Assembly (NCBI GenBank): GCA_023105745.1
Contig: JALGQZ010000004.1
Coordinates: 39,012,437 to 39,076,436 of the forward strand
DNA: 64,000 nt
Direction of reading: 5' to 3'
Source: Austropuccinia psidii
Lineage: Eukaryota > Basidiomycota > Pucciniomycetes > Pucciniales > Sphaerophragmiaceae
Position numbers and translations under genes: made by a program. Shown here in pieces: positions 49,191-61,678 of this stretch. Position 1 is the stretch's first letter; every line of letters begins with the position of its first letter. The notes below the pieces were generated by a model. That model was not told the origin of the DNA and searched no databases. It saw nothing but the letters and a program-made list of their open reading frames with translations.

Positions 49191-52100
49191 TACGTATTTA
49201 TAAATTTGATCTGTAGCTGCACCATATACAACATGTCTCATTTCAAAACTAATATTATGTATTCTTGTTAATATCAGATTCTATGAAGTGTTGAAATGTT
49301 TCTAAAAATATGGGGAAGAATTTTCAATTTCAGGAAAAGTTTTAGAAAGGGGGGTCTGAAAATGCAGAATTTTTGCCAAAATATCTAGTATTTGTAGACA
49401 GATTCATTTAAAAATTAAACCTTCAAAATCCACTCTTTCTCACCATGATAATCAAAAAAAAGAATGCCAATATGTCTAGGAAAAGATTAAAAAAAATGTA
49501 TATTAAATTAATTTATTTTTCAGTTCTTCTTCCTCTTGTTCGATGGAAAGATATCCTCTATATGGGGTTGGAGAAAGTTATGAATTTCAAGAGACATTTA
49601 GATAATTAAGGAGACACTTTACAATGAGCTGATTGATCTTTGAGAAATAATGAAAATTAAATTTAAAATGAATGAAAGAAATGTTTTTTTTTTGAAAAAT
49701 GCCAAGATTTGAATTTTCATGAAAATACCATTCACAGAAATGAGGCTATACCTGCATAATCTGAAAAAGCCACACTCCAGGTTCTGATGGAGATTCCTTA
49801 ATGCTTTATAGCACCATTTTTAGAAATTCTGGAAGCTTAAGGAAAAAGGTTGAAGAATTTCTTCTGAAGTATTTACTTGGCAAATTAGAGAAGTTTTCCT
49901 TTTATGAGATTTGTTACCGTTCTGAGTTTTTTGGACAGTATTGGTGTTTTTGGCTAAAGAAGGTTTAAAAAGGGGTAGAAATGTATTTTGAACTTTTGTG
50001 GATTCTGCACAAAAATGTCTCAAAGTGCATTGAAGGCCCAAATTGGAAATTGGGGCAGGTTTTATTTATTGAATTGGAAATTACCAAAAGGGAAAAAGAT
50101 AGGAAATTTACCAAAGATTTCCTTCAATAGTAAAATGAACACTGCGGCAATTGATGATTAATATTTCCATAAATGGCAAGAGATTATGAGATGGAAAGTA
50201 TGGCAAAAGATAATTGATATGGTTAAATGGGGATAGAATGAATTTGGAAGGGGATTGCTATAATTTCCTCCAAGGGGTGTCCCAATATAATTGGAAAAGA
50301 AAATATTATATTTTTAAAGAAAAATATCAGTTCTCTTGAAAAAAAGTCCATTAAAAACAATTTATCTTTTAGAAAAAAAAAACTCAAAGCTCTCCACTGA
50401 AGAGTAAGACTGGCTTTATAATAATGGGAGCTTTTAAAAAATATTAGTTTTTACCAGCTTATAGAAACAAACTAGCATTGCAAGGATCCCATTAAAATAA
50501 TAAATGAAGAGTTGAATTACTGAATGATAATATACATTCTCAAGAAACCCTCAGATCAAAACAACCACAAAAAAAAATAAAAACATACCAAAGGTTGACT
50601 CCATGAAGAACTCTGATAATTCACAAATATAAGCAGTGTATCAGAGGATCAATATTTCAAATTGGAATTAAGATAATTGAAATAACTAAAAAAATATCAA
50701 AAATTTCAACAACAGTTATCCCAGCCTTCACCTGAAGCAACTAAAAATCTTGAATTTGCTGAAAGAGGAGACAGAAATTTCTACCCAAGCTCAAAGCACC
50801 ACTTAAACAAGAATGAAACAAATTTCATACTTTGGGAATGGTAAGTTTGGAAAATTGGTAGAAGAGTGGGCACAGTAGGTCTTACAGAAAACCTCCATAC
50901 TTCAGGCGAAATCCTTTGCGAAAAATGGAATTAATTGGAAGTATTCTGTGGGGTTCTGAGAAACAACTAGCTCAAAATTTTCAAAAAATGTAAAAGTTTG
51001 AAGAGATACAGAAAGATCAGAGAAGAAGAATAAAATTATCCATCCCAGCTTATTAATTGAAAGAGACTTACTAGGAGCACTGATAGAAACTCATTTACCA
51101 ATTGATATGTCTAAAATGGAAAATACTAATATCTTTTATGTGTATGCTGGTTGGTATTTTTAAAAATTCATTAAAAAGTAATTTTTAAGCTCACCTAATG
51201 GGAAAATAGCCAAGGATTGTGGGTGAAATGCTTGACCTTAGGTCCAGACATGAGTGAAAATTTCCATTTTCCCACATGGTTACTTTGAAAATCTTTTCAG
51301 TGGTCAGATGGTTTTTTTCTTAGCCTTGAAAGTTTTCCACCCTAAAAGAGTTTAGCATAAAATCAAAACAATAGAACCAAGAAAAATAAGACTAGACTCA
51401 CACTTAAATTGAAATTGAGCTTAATTGGCAGTGAATTCCTGCCACCACTTCTTTTAGGAAAGCACAAGTTACAACAGTGTTCAAACATAAAAAAGATTCC
51501 AAATTGGTTATTAATATACTCAGAAATCAAAGTCTTAGATGAAATAATCAACATTAGAAAAATGTATCAAAAATTGGAATAATGATAAATTTGAAAAAGA
51601 ACATAAAATTACGCTTCTTTTTGATAAATCAAAAGGGAATTAGTCACCTGAAGAACAACTCAAAAACATCTAAACATTCTTTCTAGTCTAAATCTCACTG
51701 CTCATTTTCAGACACTTGAAGCTTGTGTTATATTTGAATTTAAAAAGCATTAAGTAAGATATATATACCCTTGGAAATATTCTATAATAGTAAAAATAGA
51801 AAGGACAACCACATTGAGAACAACAATCAGGTCAGTGAAATGAGGCTCTGTTGAATTTCTTGGAATTCCATATGCAATGAAGCTATCGATAATTTGTGCT
51901 CTTACACAGATACAAATAGATTATCAGAATAACTTCAAATTGATTATGAAATAATTCAAGCATAATAAGTTTTAAAAGCAGAAAACAAAACACTTGAATC
52001 ACTTGGGTTAATTACGCAGAGGAAAAAACTTTCAGTCCAATAATTTCTCTACCCAGAAAAATGAAATGAGTATGAATTACTATGAACAGCCAGAATATTT

Positions 52101-54812
52101 GATAATAAGGAGCTATTTTATTAGGAGGAAGATAAAATTGATATTTTGAGACAAGTACTATGTATTCCACTAATAAATTACATATAAAAGAGGATTGATT
52201 TCTTTTTGAGCTATGTTTGTTCCTATTTATTAAAAGAGGCTGACCAGCTAGGTGATGATTTATAGAATTTGAATTGACTTATTGAATTAAAAGTTAATAA
52301 GAATTGTAAAAAAAATTATTTACTGTAATTATTTAATCACAACAGATCTTTTTTTTCTGTATTGACTAAATTACTGTAAATTGTGATTATTTTTTTGTTC
52401 AAAATTTATAATAAAATATTTTTTATTACATTACTGCATCTTTTATGTTAATGTAATCTGTTCTTGGAACATATTTATTCACAATGTGTTATTTTTCTGA
52501 ATTAAATTTATGAGTTAATGTAATTTAAACGTTTTTCTATTACGTATGGGTTTGGCATATGGCCTAAGACAGATATGTAACAAAAAAGTACCAAAAAGAA
52601 TTTCTGTTTTTTGGAAGGAGCTGCATAGCTCTATGAACTGTTGAAATCCATGAAAAAGTTAATTCAAAAATGGGTATGGCTTATCACAAGTTCATCTTTA
52701 ATGATGGGTTTATGGGGATGAAAATGGGTAAAACCAGCTCTTTTTTTGTTCAAAGCAGAAGTCAATGATGAAATAATTGGATTTTCTGTTTCCAATGTAT
52801 TTCCTAAATCTGGTGGAATAAGGTTTACTCTTGGGGGAAGAAAAAATTGAGGCTATTGAAGAAGATCATGTTGGCCCAATCTTTTCCTTTGATAATATAT
52901 TTAATTACACTTGAACCCATATTCTTTTTAAAACAACCATTTTTAAATAATTATTTAATCTTTCAAACCATGTGTAAAAATAATTATACTAACTGTTTGA
53001 AACCCTGTATAATTTTTTTAACTTTGAACCACATAAAAAGAGAATTGAAGCATCTTCCATAACTATTAACTTTGTCCCTTTGTTTCCAAGTTTACTCTGG
53101 TAACTTTTGGGTGTGCTTTATCTGTAAATATTCCTTTTAGAGACTATGTTCTAACTATTATTTCTGAATTTATTTTTTAAATTACTTCCAGTTGAGTTTT
53201 TTTGTACAGTATTTTTGGATGATTCTTATTTTTGGAAAAACAATAAATCTTTGAGATTTTATTGTTTTATACTAACTGAGACAAAAGAAATAATTTTGGA
53301 ATTATTTTCTGTGAAAAATCTTGAAATTACTATTTTTAGATAATATTACCTTATCAAGATTTTGAGCACTGGAAAATTACTTAATTTTTAATCAAATTTT
53401 CATATTCACACCTTACACTGCTCCATTCTTTCCATTGTATACCAAAATTCATGCTATTTTTGGCTATAATACTTGTGATATAATTTCTTGTCATAGGATG
53501 AAATCTCCATAGTTAATTTATACATAGTTTAGGGAGAAAGAAAGATTTGATGAAGTTCAGAAAAGGTTTTCCTGAGAAAGAATTTTTTCTCTCGACCACC
53601 TAGAAATTACATTTATTATTGAAAAAAGAATGATAATTTGGATTATTATTTCAAACTTTGATCACTTAAGCTGTGATTTAACTCAAGTTTTCATGCATAT
53701 ATTCAGAAATCATAACTAGAAATTCTTACTTATTCAAATTCAAAAGTTGTCATCAAAATTGAAATGAACAGGTTAATAGCTTGTTCAATTAATTTTTTTG
53801 AAAATAAGACTAATGTGGCTAATAAAATAAGGTGTTTTGGGAACCCCTCTTGTGTGTTATTTTAATGAGGCAGTACCTGTTGGGGGGAGTTCAAGATAAC
53901 TAGTTATGAATTGCCAATAACTCCTGTAACCAAGGGTGAAAAGGGCATATTGTCTGCCCCTTCTAAAATACTGAACAAAATTTTCCTTGTAGGTCACAAA
54001 CCAAAAAATGAGTAAGTGGATTTAAACCTGATTAAGAAATAATTCATAAATATCAAATAATACCTATTAAATATATAATAAGACATATAATTTTAGTAAT
54101 GAAGTTAATTTTGATATTTTGATGGAAAACCTGTCTGTTTTATTTTTTATTTTTGGTTAAGCTTGGTTGAGTGGTTTCTTCTTGGTGATAAAATTTTGGT
54201 AAGATGGGTTTTGAAGGTATTCTGGAAAATTTCATGAGTGTTGATAAAGGTAATTTTGTTAAGTTAAATTTATAATAGAGTAAAATAACTTTTTGAAGTT
54301 TTGTCATTTTTTAAGAATGGTTAATAATAAGATAAAATTGTATGTTTTAAATTTCAAAAATGTAAGAATATTTGATATTAGATATTTAAAGGGGTAAGCT
54401 AATTTTGAGTCTTGATGAATGAGGTTATTTTTTTTACTGGATGAAATATTTTAATACAGTAGTAACCCTAACATTGGGTAATGGATAATTTTATTTTCAA
54501 TACCAAGATTCCACTGAGCTAAGCTACTGGGAAATATTCAACACTATACTTCTACTGAGCTTAGATACTTCAAAAGTAAATTCATAATAATATAATTGAC
54601 TACCTCTCAGCCGAGTGATGACTTATTCCTGTGCTTATAATGTGCAGGGGGCTTAATGGTTATGGGGGAAATTCCACAATTTGGGGGGAGAGAGCCACTC
54701 CATTTATACCTTTTGGGAGACCAGGGTACTCTTCATGGGAGCTTTAATTTTCCAGTTTAATTCCTCTTTATTCCATCATGTTACTTTGTTTTTTAAGAGG
54801 ACTTTTATTCCA
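49191..54812. other. Gene-poor stretch with coding-like crumbs
   Basis: At 49820-50041 (minus) a frame reads FCAESTKVQNTFLPLFKPSL and KNTNTVQKTQNGNKSHKRK. At about 50710-50842 (plus) one reads QPSPEATKNLEFAERGDRNF. Both have protein-like composition but no ATG-led structure or family, and are probably decayed transposon coding DNA. Frames at 51363-51554 and 52847-53062 are unconvincing. The rest is AT-rich. Confidence 0.4.
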
Positions 54813-55560
54813 TGTGTCAAGTGATTTAAGGTTTGGTGATAATTTTCCTTCTGCAAAGCCTCCATTTATCACATGACTCTTTTTTTTGGTGAGCTGGTTA
54901 TGAAATGATATTCTTGGAGTTTCCTTGCACGTGTGAAGTGATTTTATTGTTGCTGGGGATTTTACTTTTGCACAGCCTTCTTTTTGTCACATTATATGCT
55001 TTTTGTGGGGGAAGTATTGCATGATGACCTTGTATTTTCCTTGCATATGTCATTTTTTAGGCTTGGTAGAAGTTGTTGTGTAATTTATGCAGGTGTCATG
55101 GCTGTGTTTTCTCTTTTTGAGCTTCAAAGTGAGGTCAGGAAATGATTTCTTGCACTAATTAATTCACTGTTGTGTGTGAGATGATTTAATTTGTTTTTTA
55201 GTTTGACAAATGCTAAGCGTTGAGATTTAAATAGGGATGTGTACCCCATGAAGCTTTTTTTTTGTTTTGAATTGCATGAGGTGATGAGTGGTGTGAAGAA
55301 TTTATAGTCTTAATTATTATGTGCCAAAGAAGGTGATCCGTTTCATTGCATAAACTTTGATGGCTTTGTTCTTCTAAATTTGGGGCTGTTGAATTTCTAA
55401 GTGGGGTTACTGTGGATATAAGATAAGGCTTTCCTGTAGCTGTATTGGGAATTGATTTCAGGGATTTCATTGGGTTTAACTTTGCATCATGTGACTTTTT
55501 TGTGTCTGAATGCAAGGTGGCTGTGTAATTAATGCAGGTGTAGTTTTCTTTCTGCATGAG
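54813..55560. repeat. Degenerate ~115-125-bp tandem repeats
   Basis: A G/T-rich (plus strand) block in which a motif like 'gtgtgaagtgattt' recurs at 54814, 54931, 55046 and 55172 (spacing 117, 115, 126 bp). Each is followed by a 'cttttgcacagcct..tttgtcaca' and 'ccttgcac' pattern. A later motif, 'gtgtaatt(a/t)atgcaggtgt', appears twice (about 55077 and 55523). The long minus-strand frame at 55213-55557 is rich in Asn, Thr, Ser and His because of the A/C-rich complement, and is explained by the repeat. Confidence 0.55.
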
Positions 55561-57340
55561 TCCAGTGGCTATAAGGGCAGGTGTAAATATTGGTAGGGTA
55601 ATATATGTAACTTGATTTTTACATATGAATAATGAGATTGAATAATTTCTTTCAACACATACACTGCCTTTTGGGTTCCTGTGCTGTGGGTTTATTAATA
55701 AACTGCAGCTTCTTGATGCAAAGTTGACATTTTCGTGTTAAAATTGAATGAAAGTCTTCCTGTGGGTGGAATTCATTGCTGTTGTGGGGTACTATGAGCT
55801 TGAGACTGGTGAAAAAAATGGTATGGAATACCACAGTATATTATAAAGAATTTATTGTCTGAAGAAAAACCAAAAATAAGGATTTACGCAGTCCTTTTGA
55901 TATTTGACCCATTAAAATTTAGTATAACATCCTATTTTCATGGTGTTGAGTTATTTAAAAATCCACCTTTTACTGAAAAATAAATTTTTATAGAAAATTT
56001 GGCATTGCTTAAGATATTTATTCAACTGGAGGCTCACATAAATGAGGCTTTTTGAAAATGAAAAGTCAATAATAGATTTTTTCATGAATTTTGCAGATAA
56101 GGACATTCTTTATAGGAAAATAATGAAGAAAAAAGTTATTTTATGTGTAGATTTCACAAGTATTAGACTTGAGAATTATTTAAAATTCCAATTCAATTAA
56201 GAAGATTTCCACCATACCAATCATTTGGTTTCAAGTATCTTCCAAAGCAAAACTATGTTATGAGTCATGTTGTATCAATATTTAAAATTAATTGGTTCTC
56301 TTTCAACTCTGTGTTGGACCTGCGGCACCTGTCAGAGGTACGTGATTTCTTGATGGTATATGTATATATCTCCTTACTGGCTCTTATTTTATAGGCAGTT
56401 TTATGCTAGAAATTATTCCATTCACCATTTAGGATTTCAAAATGATCATAATGATAGCTTATTTTATGAGAAAATAATTGATGTTTTTGAATTGACATAA
56501 AGCTGTTAGATATTGTGGAAATATTTGTGCCATTCTCAATCCCCTAGTTAAGCTCAATGAATTACTCAATTAACTAGGCATAACATATCTTTAAGCTATA
56601 ATTAACTATAATGCCATTAGCTAAAAGTAATTTGATTTTTTTCTCTCTTCTTTATGCCTTCACCCATGAATTTTCTTATTTTATAACTCTCTCATCCAAA
56701 GAAAAAATGACCTCAGGTTTATTTTAGGTTGATAAGTGCCCTTGTCATAATTAAATATTTTGAGTCGCAAGACAATAACGTCTGAGCCAAAGTAATTTAG
56801 GATGAGTGGGATGGAGCACAAACAACCTAGAGTAAATAAAAATAGGAACAACATAGGATGAGACAGCAATCACAATTAGAATTGTGGAGTGAGCTATTCC
56901 CAGATTACAAAAATGGTCAACAGGACATGGTGATCTTAATGGGTGAATTACGTCACTGTATGCGTCTAAATCTATATCTCATCGTCCTCACGATTTTTTT
57001 GCTTTCCAGCTTGCCAGAGCACACTGCCTCTTTTAAGGCCAAGAGAATGTATGATCACCCCTTTATAAAAGTTCTTTATTACTTGTCATCGACCACGTAG
57101 GGATTGTTCCTCTTTCTTTTGGGGTTTTCCAATTTTATTTTCCCTATTCAGACCTCAGAGCGAAAGTAAAGAAGAGTGGAAAAGCACTGCCTCGTTATTT
57201 CACCTATGGGTGAATGGAACTAGACACTCCGATACTTGTTATGACTGTCATTTTCTGGCTTAGCAACCGTATGATAGCTTGAAAGCTAAGAAATCACCCT
57301 AGGAAACACTCCAGTTCAAACCAACCAACGATTTGATAAA
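55561..57340. other. Spacer with one possible small membrane ORF
   Basis: AT-rich up to about 56850, then more balanced. A plus-strand ATG-led 80-codon frame at 56858-57100 (MRQQSQLELWSELFPDYKNG..., then MRLNLYLIVLTIFLLSSLP) has one hydrophobic segment and normal codon use. It could be a small gene, an exon or a transposon fragment. No family is recognised and no partner exons could be joined. A minus-strand frame at 55652-55834 is less convincing. Confidence 0.3.
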
Positions 57341-57534
57341 TTAGGAACGTAAGCTTTGATCCAATGCGTCGTAATCTAAATTGAAATTAAAGGCTCTTGA
57401 GACTCTTGGACAGGAGCTTGGTCTTTAAAGACATCGCAAGGCATACTGTATTTGCTACTTTGGCTACTGAACTCACCAAGGCCAAATACAACGCGTTTAA
57501 GGCTTGATAGACTCAGTCTTGTTTGATTGGCCAT
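57341..57534 (-). CDS. Very short spliced ORF, doubtful
   Basis: An ATG at 57534 in an excellent context (gttaccATGG) opens MANQTRLSLSSLKRVVFGL (57534-57477). A consensus donor G|GTGAGT follows, then a 101-nt intron ending 'caatttag', then an in-phase second exon DYDALDQSLRS and a stop (57375-57341). The product would be only 30 aa, so this is either part of a larger gene not seen, a micropeptide, or chance. The opposite strand here also reads protein-like (DIARHTVFATLATELTKAK), which weakens the call. It lies divergently, about 180 bp from the seven-exon gene. Confidence 0.25.
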
Positions 57535-57711
57535 GGTAACGAAAACTTGTCAAGCTGGCTTATAAGAAGAATAATACTCCTTTGGTTTTATTCGGTGACA
57601 CTAACATTTCCTTACAAGCAATCCCGCAGATTTATTTCAGAGCTCAAACCAGATCGCTTGATAAAAAAATCTTATAGGCTTATCGGCCTTATTTTCTCAT
57701 TTTATCCTTGA

Positions 57712-59681
57712 ATGTCGCATCGTCCTCAATTTGGTGGGGGTATGCCCGAAAATGGTAATACTCAACACGTAGTTTGGAGCGATCAAAGACCAACTCAACC
57801 TCAATCCAACAATCTTGGCTCAACGAATCTTGTGGCGGCGACAAAAGGTCCCTTGCCGAGTGTCCTTTTTGCCATACCGTTTCCTGACCCTGGCCCAACT
57901 CATCGAAAGAGTAGAAATACCCCGTCCCTAATGTTGTAGTTGAGTCATCGCTTTTTCATAGACATTTCTCTTCTTGCGAGTGTTATATCCCTTTTCATTT
58001 AGAGTGAAAGTGTTGGAATTATCTTAAAAAATTATTAGACTGTGAAACTAAAGTTTCCATAAAATATCCATCCTTTGAAAAGAGATACACATACAATGAA
58101 TTTGTTTGTGAGCCTGAGCACAAACTCCCCCAGAAAAATGTTCTTTTGCAAATAGGAGGGGTATTAAGAATCTGACTTGGCTTCCTCTTCTTAAATTTTG
58201 GCCTATTTTGAATTTTAAAGCTCGCTACCAAGAGCAAATTACATCAAGCCACCCAAGCAAGCAAACGGAAGGAGGGAAAAGGAAGCTTTAATCAAAAAGA
58301 TTGAAAGAAAATGGCAAGAAGAAGTTCAAGAGGGGCAAGATGTCAAGGACGGAAAGATTGAAAACCCCTCAAGTTGGAAAAGATTCAAAGGCACTGTTCT
58401 ATGTGTATGTCCTATATTAAATTCACCATATGAAAACTGCTTATAATGGCTTGTCTCACAAAACTAATAAAGTGATGAATTTGTGAACGAATCACCTGTG
58501 TTAAAAATGAAACACTATGAAAGACGGCCAGTCGAGTTTTAAAATGGCTTCCGGATAGTTCTATCGAAACTTTGGGGCGCTTACCGCCTGGAAAAAAACT
58601 GGGATTGGTGGGTAATAAGAGTATGTGCTAGCATAATTACAACTTCGGCTGATAATCAATGCCATCTGTTAGATTACAATCCTATACCCTCACGAAGCAG
58701 ATGAAATGACTTTAGGACCAGTCAATCGACAACCCCAAGAAATTAGACAGGGAATTGAAGACCTCCTTCGTCGAGCTCGGAAAACCGCCCTCATTAAGAT
58801 TGGTGTGTGAGTAAAGCAATACTTTTTGTTCAAATCATAAACGGCGTGGTAAATTTACTTGCCTTTTTTTTAAGATCCGGACTCTTGTTACCAGTCACTG
58901 CTGCGATGTGAGTTTCTATTATGACCAAGTTTCACTTACAATTTGATTTGAAAGCTAAAAGCAATGACTCATTGATCTCTTCAAATGTTATTTTATTTGA
59001 TGTATAGTGATTTTTTCCTAATTATACCTATTTTTGCCTTTGAGATCAATATCGTTTATTTCACTCTCCAAATCAATGGTAAGCAAAAGAATTGAAAAGC
59101 TACGAAAGTCGATATCTCTATATATGAAGCTGACACCCATTTCTTACCCTACCCGAAAAGGTGTGCGCAAAGTGACTGCCATAACTCGCGCAAACGCCAG
59201 CGCCAAAAACGGAGGAAGCCAAGCCTTTGGTAAAAGGGCTTCAAGAAAACGAGTTCATTTGAAAGAACGGATGATCAACGCAAGGCGTAGAGACGGAGGC
59301 CATCAAAATGGGGAAGGTGATATTGAGTTATCGCCTCAACCGACTTCACCAAGATTACCAGATGAACCAATTCCAGGAGATATCTTCAACTTTCAACAAT
59401 CTAGGCCCCAAGTCTTTCAGCACATCATGGCCCATGTCTATTCACTTTGTTCTGCGGCCGATCCAATCGCCTTTCCCAGTAGACCGAATGGCTCAACCAT
59501 ACCACCTTTTAGACCTGACCGAAGATTGTCGGCTGAACTAATTCAATCTTTTAGAGAGCAGGTAACCGCAGATGTTGCATTGCGGCATAATCTTGACCCT
59601 GAATTCGTCACCAAAGATCTTCGAAGATGTTTGAAAAAGGGTGTCAAAAATTATATGAGAACTCTCAGGCGAGTTAATTGA
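57712..59681 (+). CDS. Uncharacterised membrane protein, seven exons
   Basis: Reassembled from splice signals and reading phase: exons 57712-57935, 58221-58404, 58524-58607, 58673-58806, 58875-58907, 59008-59078, 59161-59681. All junctions are GT-AG and in phase, giving 416 aa. The N-terminus (about 1-75) is Pro/Gln/Asn-rich and disordered. Residues about 85-165 are charged then structured (KKIERKWQEEVQEGQ, SWKRFKGTVL, SRVLKWLPDSSIETLGRLPP). Residues about 165-208 contain ITILYPHEADEMTLGP and a helical RRARKTALIKIG. Residues about 209-240 are hydrophobic (SGLLLPVTAAIDFFLIIPIF) and probably membrane-embedded. The basic C-terminal half (ANASAK, KRASRKRVHLKERM) ends in a folded segment without known motif. 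Exon 5 is a 33-nt micro-exon. I do not recognise the family. A membrane of an organelle is only a guess. The first intron (285 nt) is the least certain. Confidence 0.72.
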
Positions 59682-61579
59682 AAATCTTGTTCTTCTGCAG
59701 TTATGATCTTGCCTTTTTGTTTTTGTTTTTGTCAACAAAAACATGTAATTTGATAAAAAAGGAAGCCAGCGTTCTATCTTCCTCTATTGCTCTTGTAATT
59801 CGCGAAATTAAATTCAACTCAACGCTTATGAGTAAAGATGTTAACATTCAAAAATCCTTGAATTTTGTCGCATCCTTTTTAATCAACAAAAAAGAGCAAC
59901 CCCACAACGCAACCATTATCACCTGGGAAAGGAAATAGTGGATACAAATTTGAAAATCTACATAATTCGGAGCCACAAATAGCCACCACTCAAGTTTTGA
60001 TAAGCTTCATAAAGATTTCATAATATCCAATGAATTGCTAGTGAGAAAACTTCATTGTAAAAGCAAATTATTTTAATTATGCACATATTTTTCGTCAATT
60101 TACCCTAACAGGCTCTTAATGACAAAATGCTTGTTGTATTCAGAGAAAGTTGGGTCAATTTCTGAAAAATTATCAAAACGTCATTAATCAAAATCATTGA
60201 TAAACTGATCATAAAATTGGTTAGAGACCTTTGTCAACTTCCAAAAAAATCGAACATTCCCATTTTTTTGTAAAGTAAAAAAAAGAGCTTACTAATTTAA
60301 CCCAAGTTTGATTTGATTATTTTTTATTCAATGGGAAATTCATTTATTTTCTCAATATCAAAAAATAAAACAAAAATATGATATAAAATGATCTAAATTC
60401 AATAAAATATTATATGTATTAAAAAAGGAAGAAAAAAAATTATAACATTTTCCATGAATCATTTTAAGTTTTTTTTTTCATTGAAATTTAGGAGTATTTT
60501 TTTTTAAAAAAAAAGCAAAATCGAAAATCTTTATTGAGGGGGTTAAAATTAGCTTGCATGCGAGCTAGAATGAAGTTGCATAAGCAACCGGCCCAAGAAG
60601 AAATTTTCACATTGTTTTATAAAACTTTACACAAAAAATTTACTGAGAAAAATTATTATATTTACCCATGTCAAGTCCACTAGTACAATGCAATACATCA
60701 GCATGGTACTGCACAACAAAGAAACTGCCTGTGCCCTATGCTTGAAGTATTTGAAAAAACTCAACTGGATGAAATTGAAAGACAAGCGCTTCAAGATTTT
60801 ATTATTGTTTTTGGTGAGTTTCCTTTGAGTTGTATAATCAACAATGTAGCTTAAGTACTTAATTCGTCTTGATAGCTTTGCAGAATAATTTCATAAGTAA
60901 ATTTAAAAATAAGAATTCTTTAAGCTGATCAAGTTTTATGTTTTGTTTTATATGGATAATTAATTTTTTAGGATAATTTACGATCAAATCATTTCAATGA
61001 TTCCTAAAATCTCAAAGATAAAATTATTGATAAGGTTTTACAAGCATGAATGACTTAAATTTTAAAATGAAACGTTTTATTGAATCATTATAAGAGTTTT
61101 TAGTTTTCCCACCATATCAAGCTTTGTAAATGTTACTTCATAAAATGATTTACATAAAGCAATTATTTTGGATTGAATGATTAGTTAATCTGATTATTAT
61201 GTAAATAAAATTATAAAATTACTAAATTGAAGATATTCTAAAATATTTTCAAAGGAAATTCTTAATTCAAAATGGAGAATTTATTCTCTGTTTCAAATGA
61301 ATGATAAAGAGCTAAAACCGGAAGTCAGGAAAAAAAAGAAGGGCTCAATTGCAATTATGATTAAATCAAAAAACGGAAATTATTCGGAAATAAAACTTGC
61401 TATGAGAAAATTTCCATATCTTGTCAATTAGCATGATTATTTGAAAGGCTTGGGTTTCATGTAAGTTCTTCATTAGTAGGGGATTTCGAAGGAATCTCAT
61501 GGTATCTAGAGCAGAATACTCTGAGGCTTACAAATGATTCATAATTTCACTAAATTCCTTGTTTGAATTATGATTGTTT
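59682..61579. other. Downstream spacer, mostly featureless
   Basis: Begins with the presumed 3' UTR of the seven-exon gene (the open frame to 59938 is out of frame and has no ATG support). Around 60688-60828 two overlapping plus-strand frames look coding. One starts MQYISMVLHNKETACALCLK. The other starts at 60738 (MLEVFEKTQLDEIERQALQD) and reaches a GTGAGT donor at 60814. No downstream exon in phase was found. The remainder is AT-rich. Confidence 0.35.
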
Positions 61580-61678
61580 TGGCCAGATGAATATAAACGA
61601 GAAAAAATATCAGAAATGACTAGAGATGAAGGCTTTGAAGGGCGTATTTACTTCATAGATGGGGCCAATTCCATTTGA
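61580..61678 (+). mobile_element. PIF/Harbinger transposase fragment
   Basis: A 32-codon frame reads WPDEYKREKISEMTRDEGFE and then GRIYFIDGANSI before a stop. The pattern WPxxxxRxxI...GFxGxxxFIDGxxI is that of the segment leading to the first catalytic Asp in DDE_Tnp_4-type Harbinger transposases. It aligns with the GVGFLDGKTI part of the relic at 11.7-12.5 kb. The flanks are too decayed to follow. Confidence 0.6.

Noticed and set aside
57689..57898. Minus-strand frame reading DCWIEVELVFDRSKLRVEYY
   Set aside because: Protein-like at first sight, but it is antisense to exon 1 of the seven-exon gene, has no ATG, and meets a stop shortly upstream. The plus-strand reading joins downstream exons in phase.
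59034..59160. N-terminal part of the long plus-strand frame ending at 59681
   Set aside because: Includes intron sequence (gtaagc at 59079 to the acceptor at 59160), and its first bases belong to exon 6 in another frame.
59678..59938. 86-codon plus-strand frame after the seven-exon gene
   Set aside because: Starts with TTG, overlaps the preceding stop and has no recognisable domain. Probably 3' UTR.
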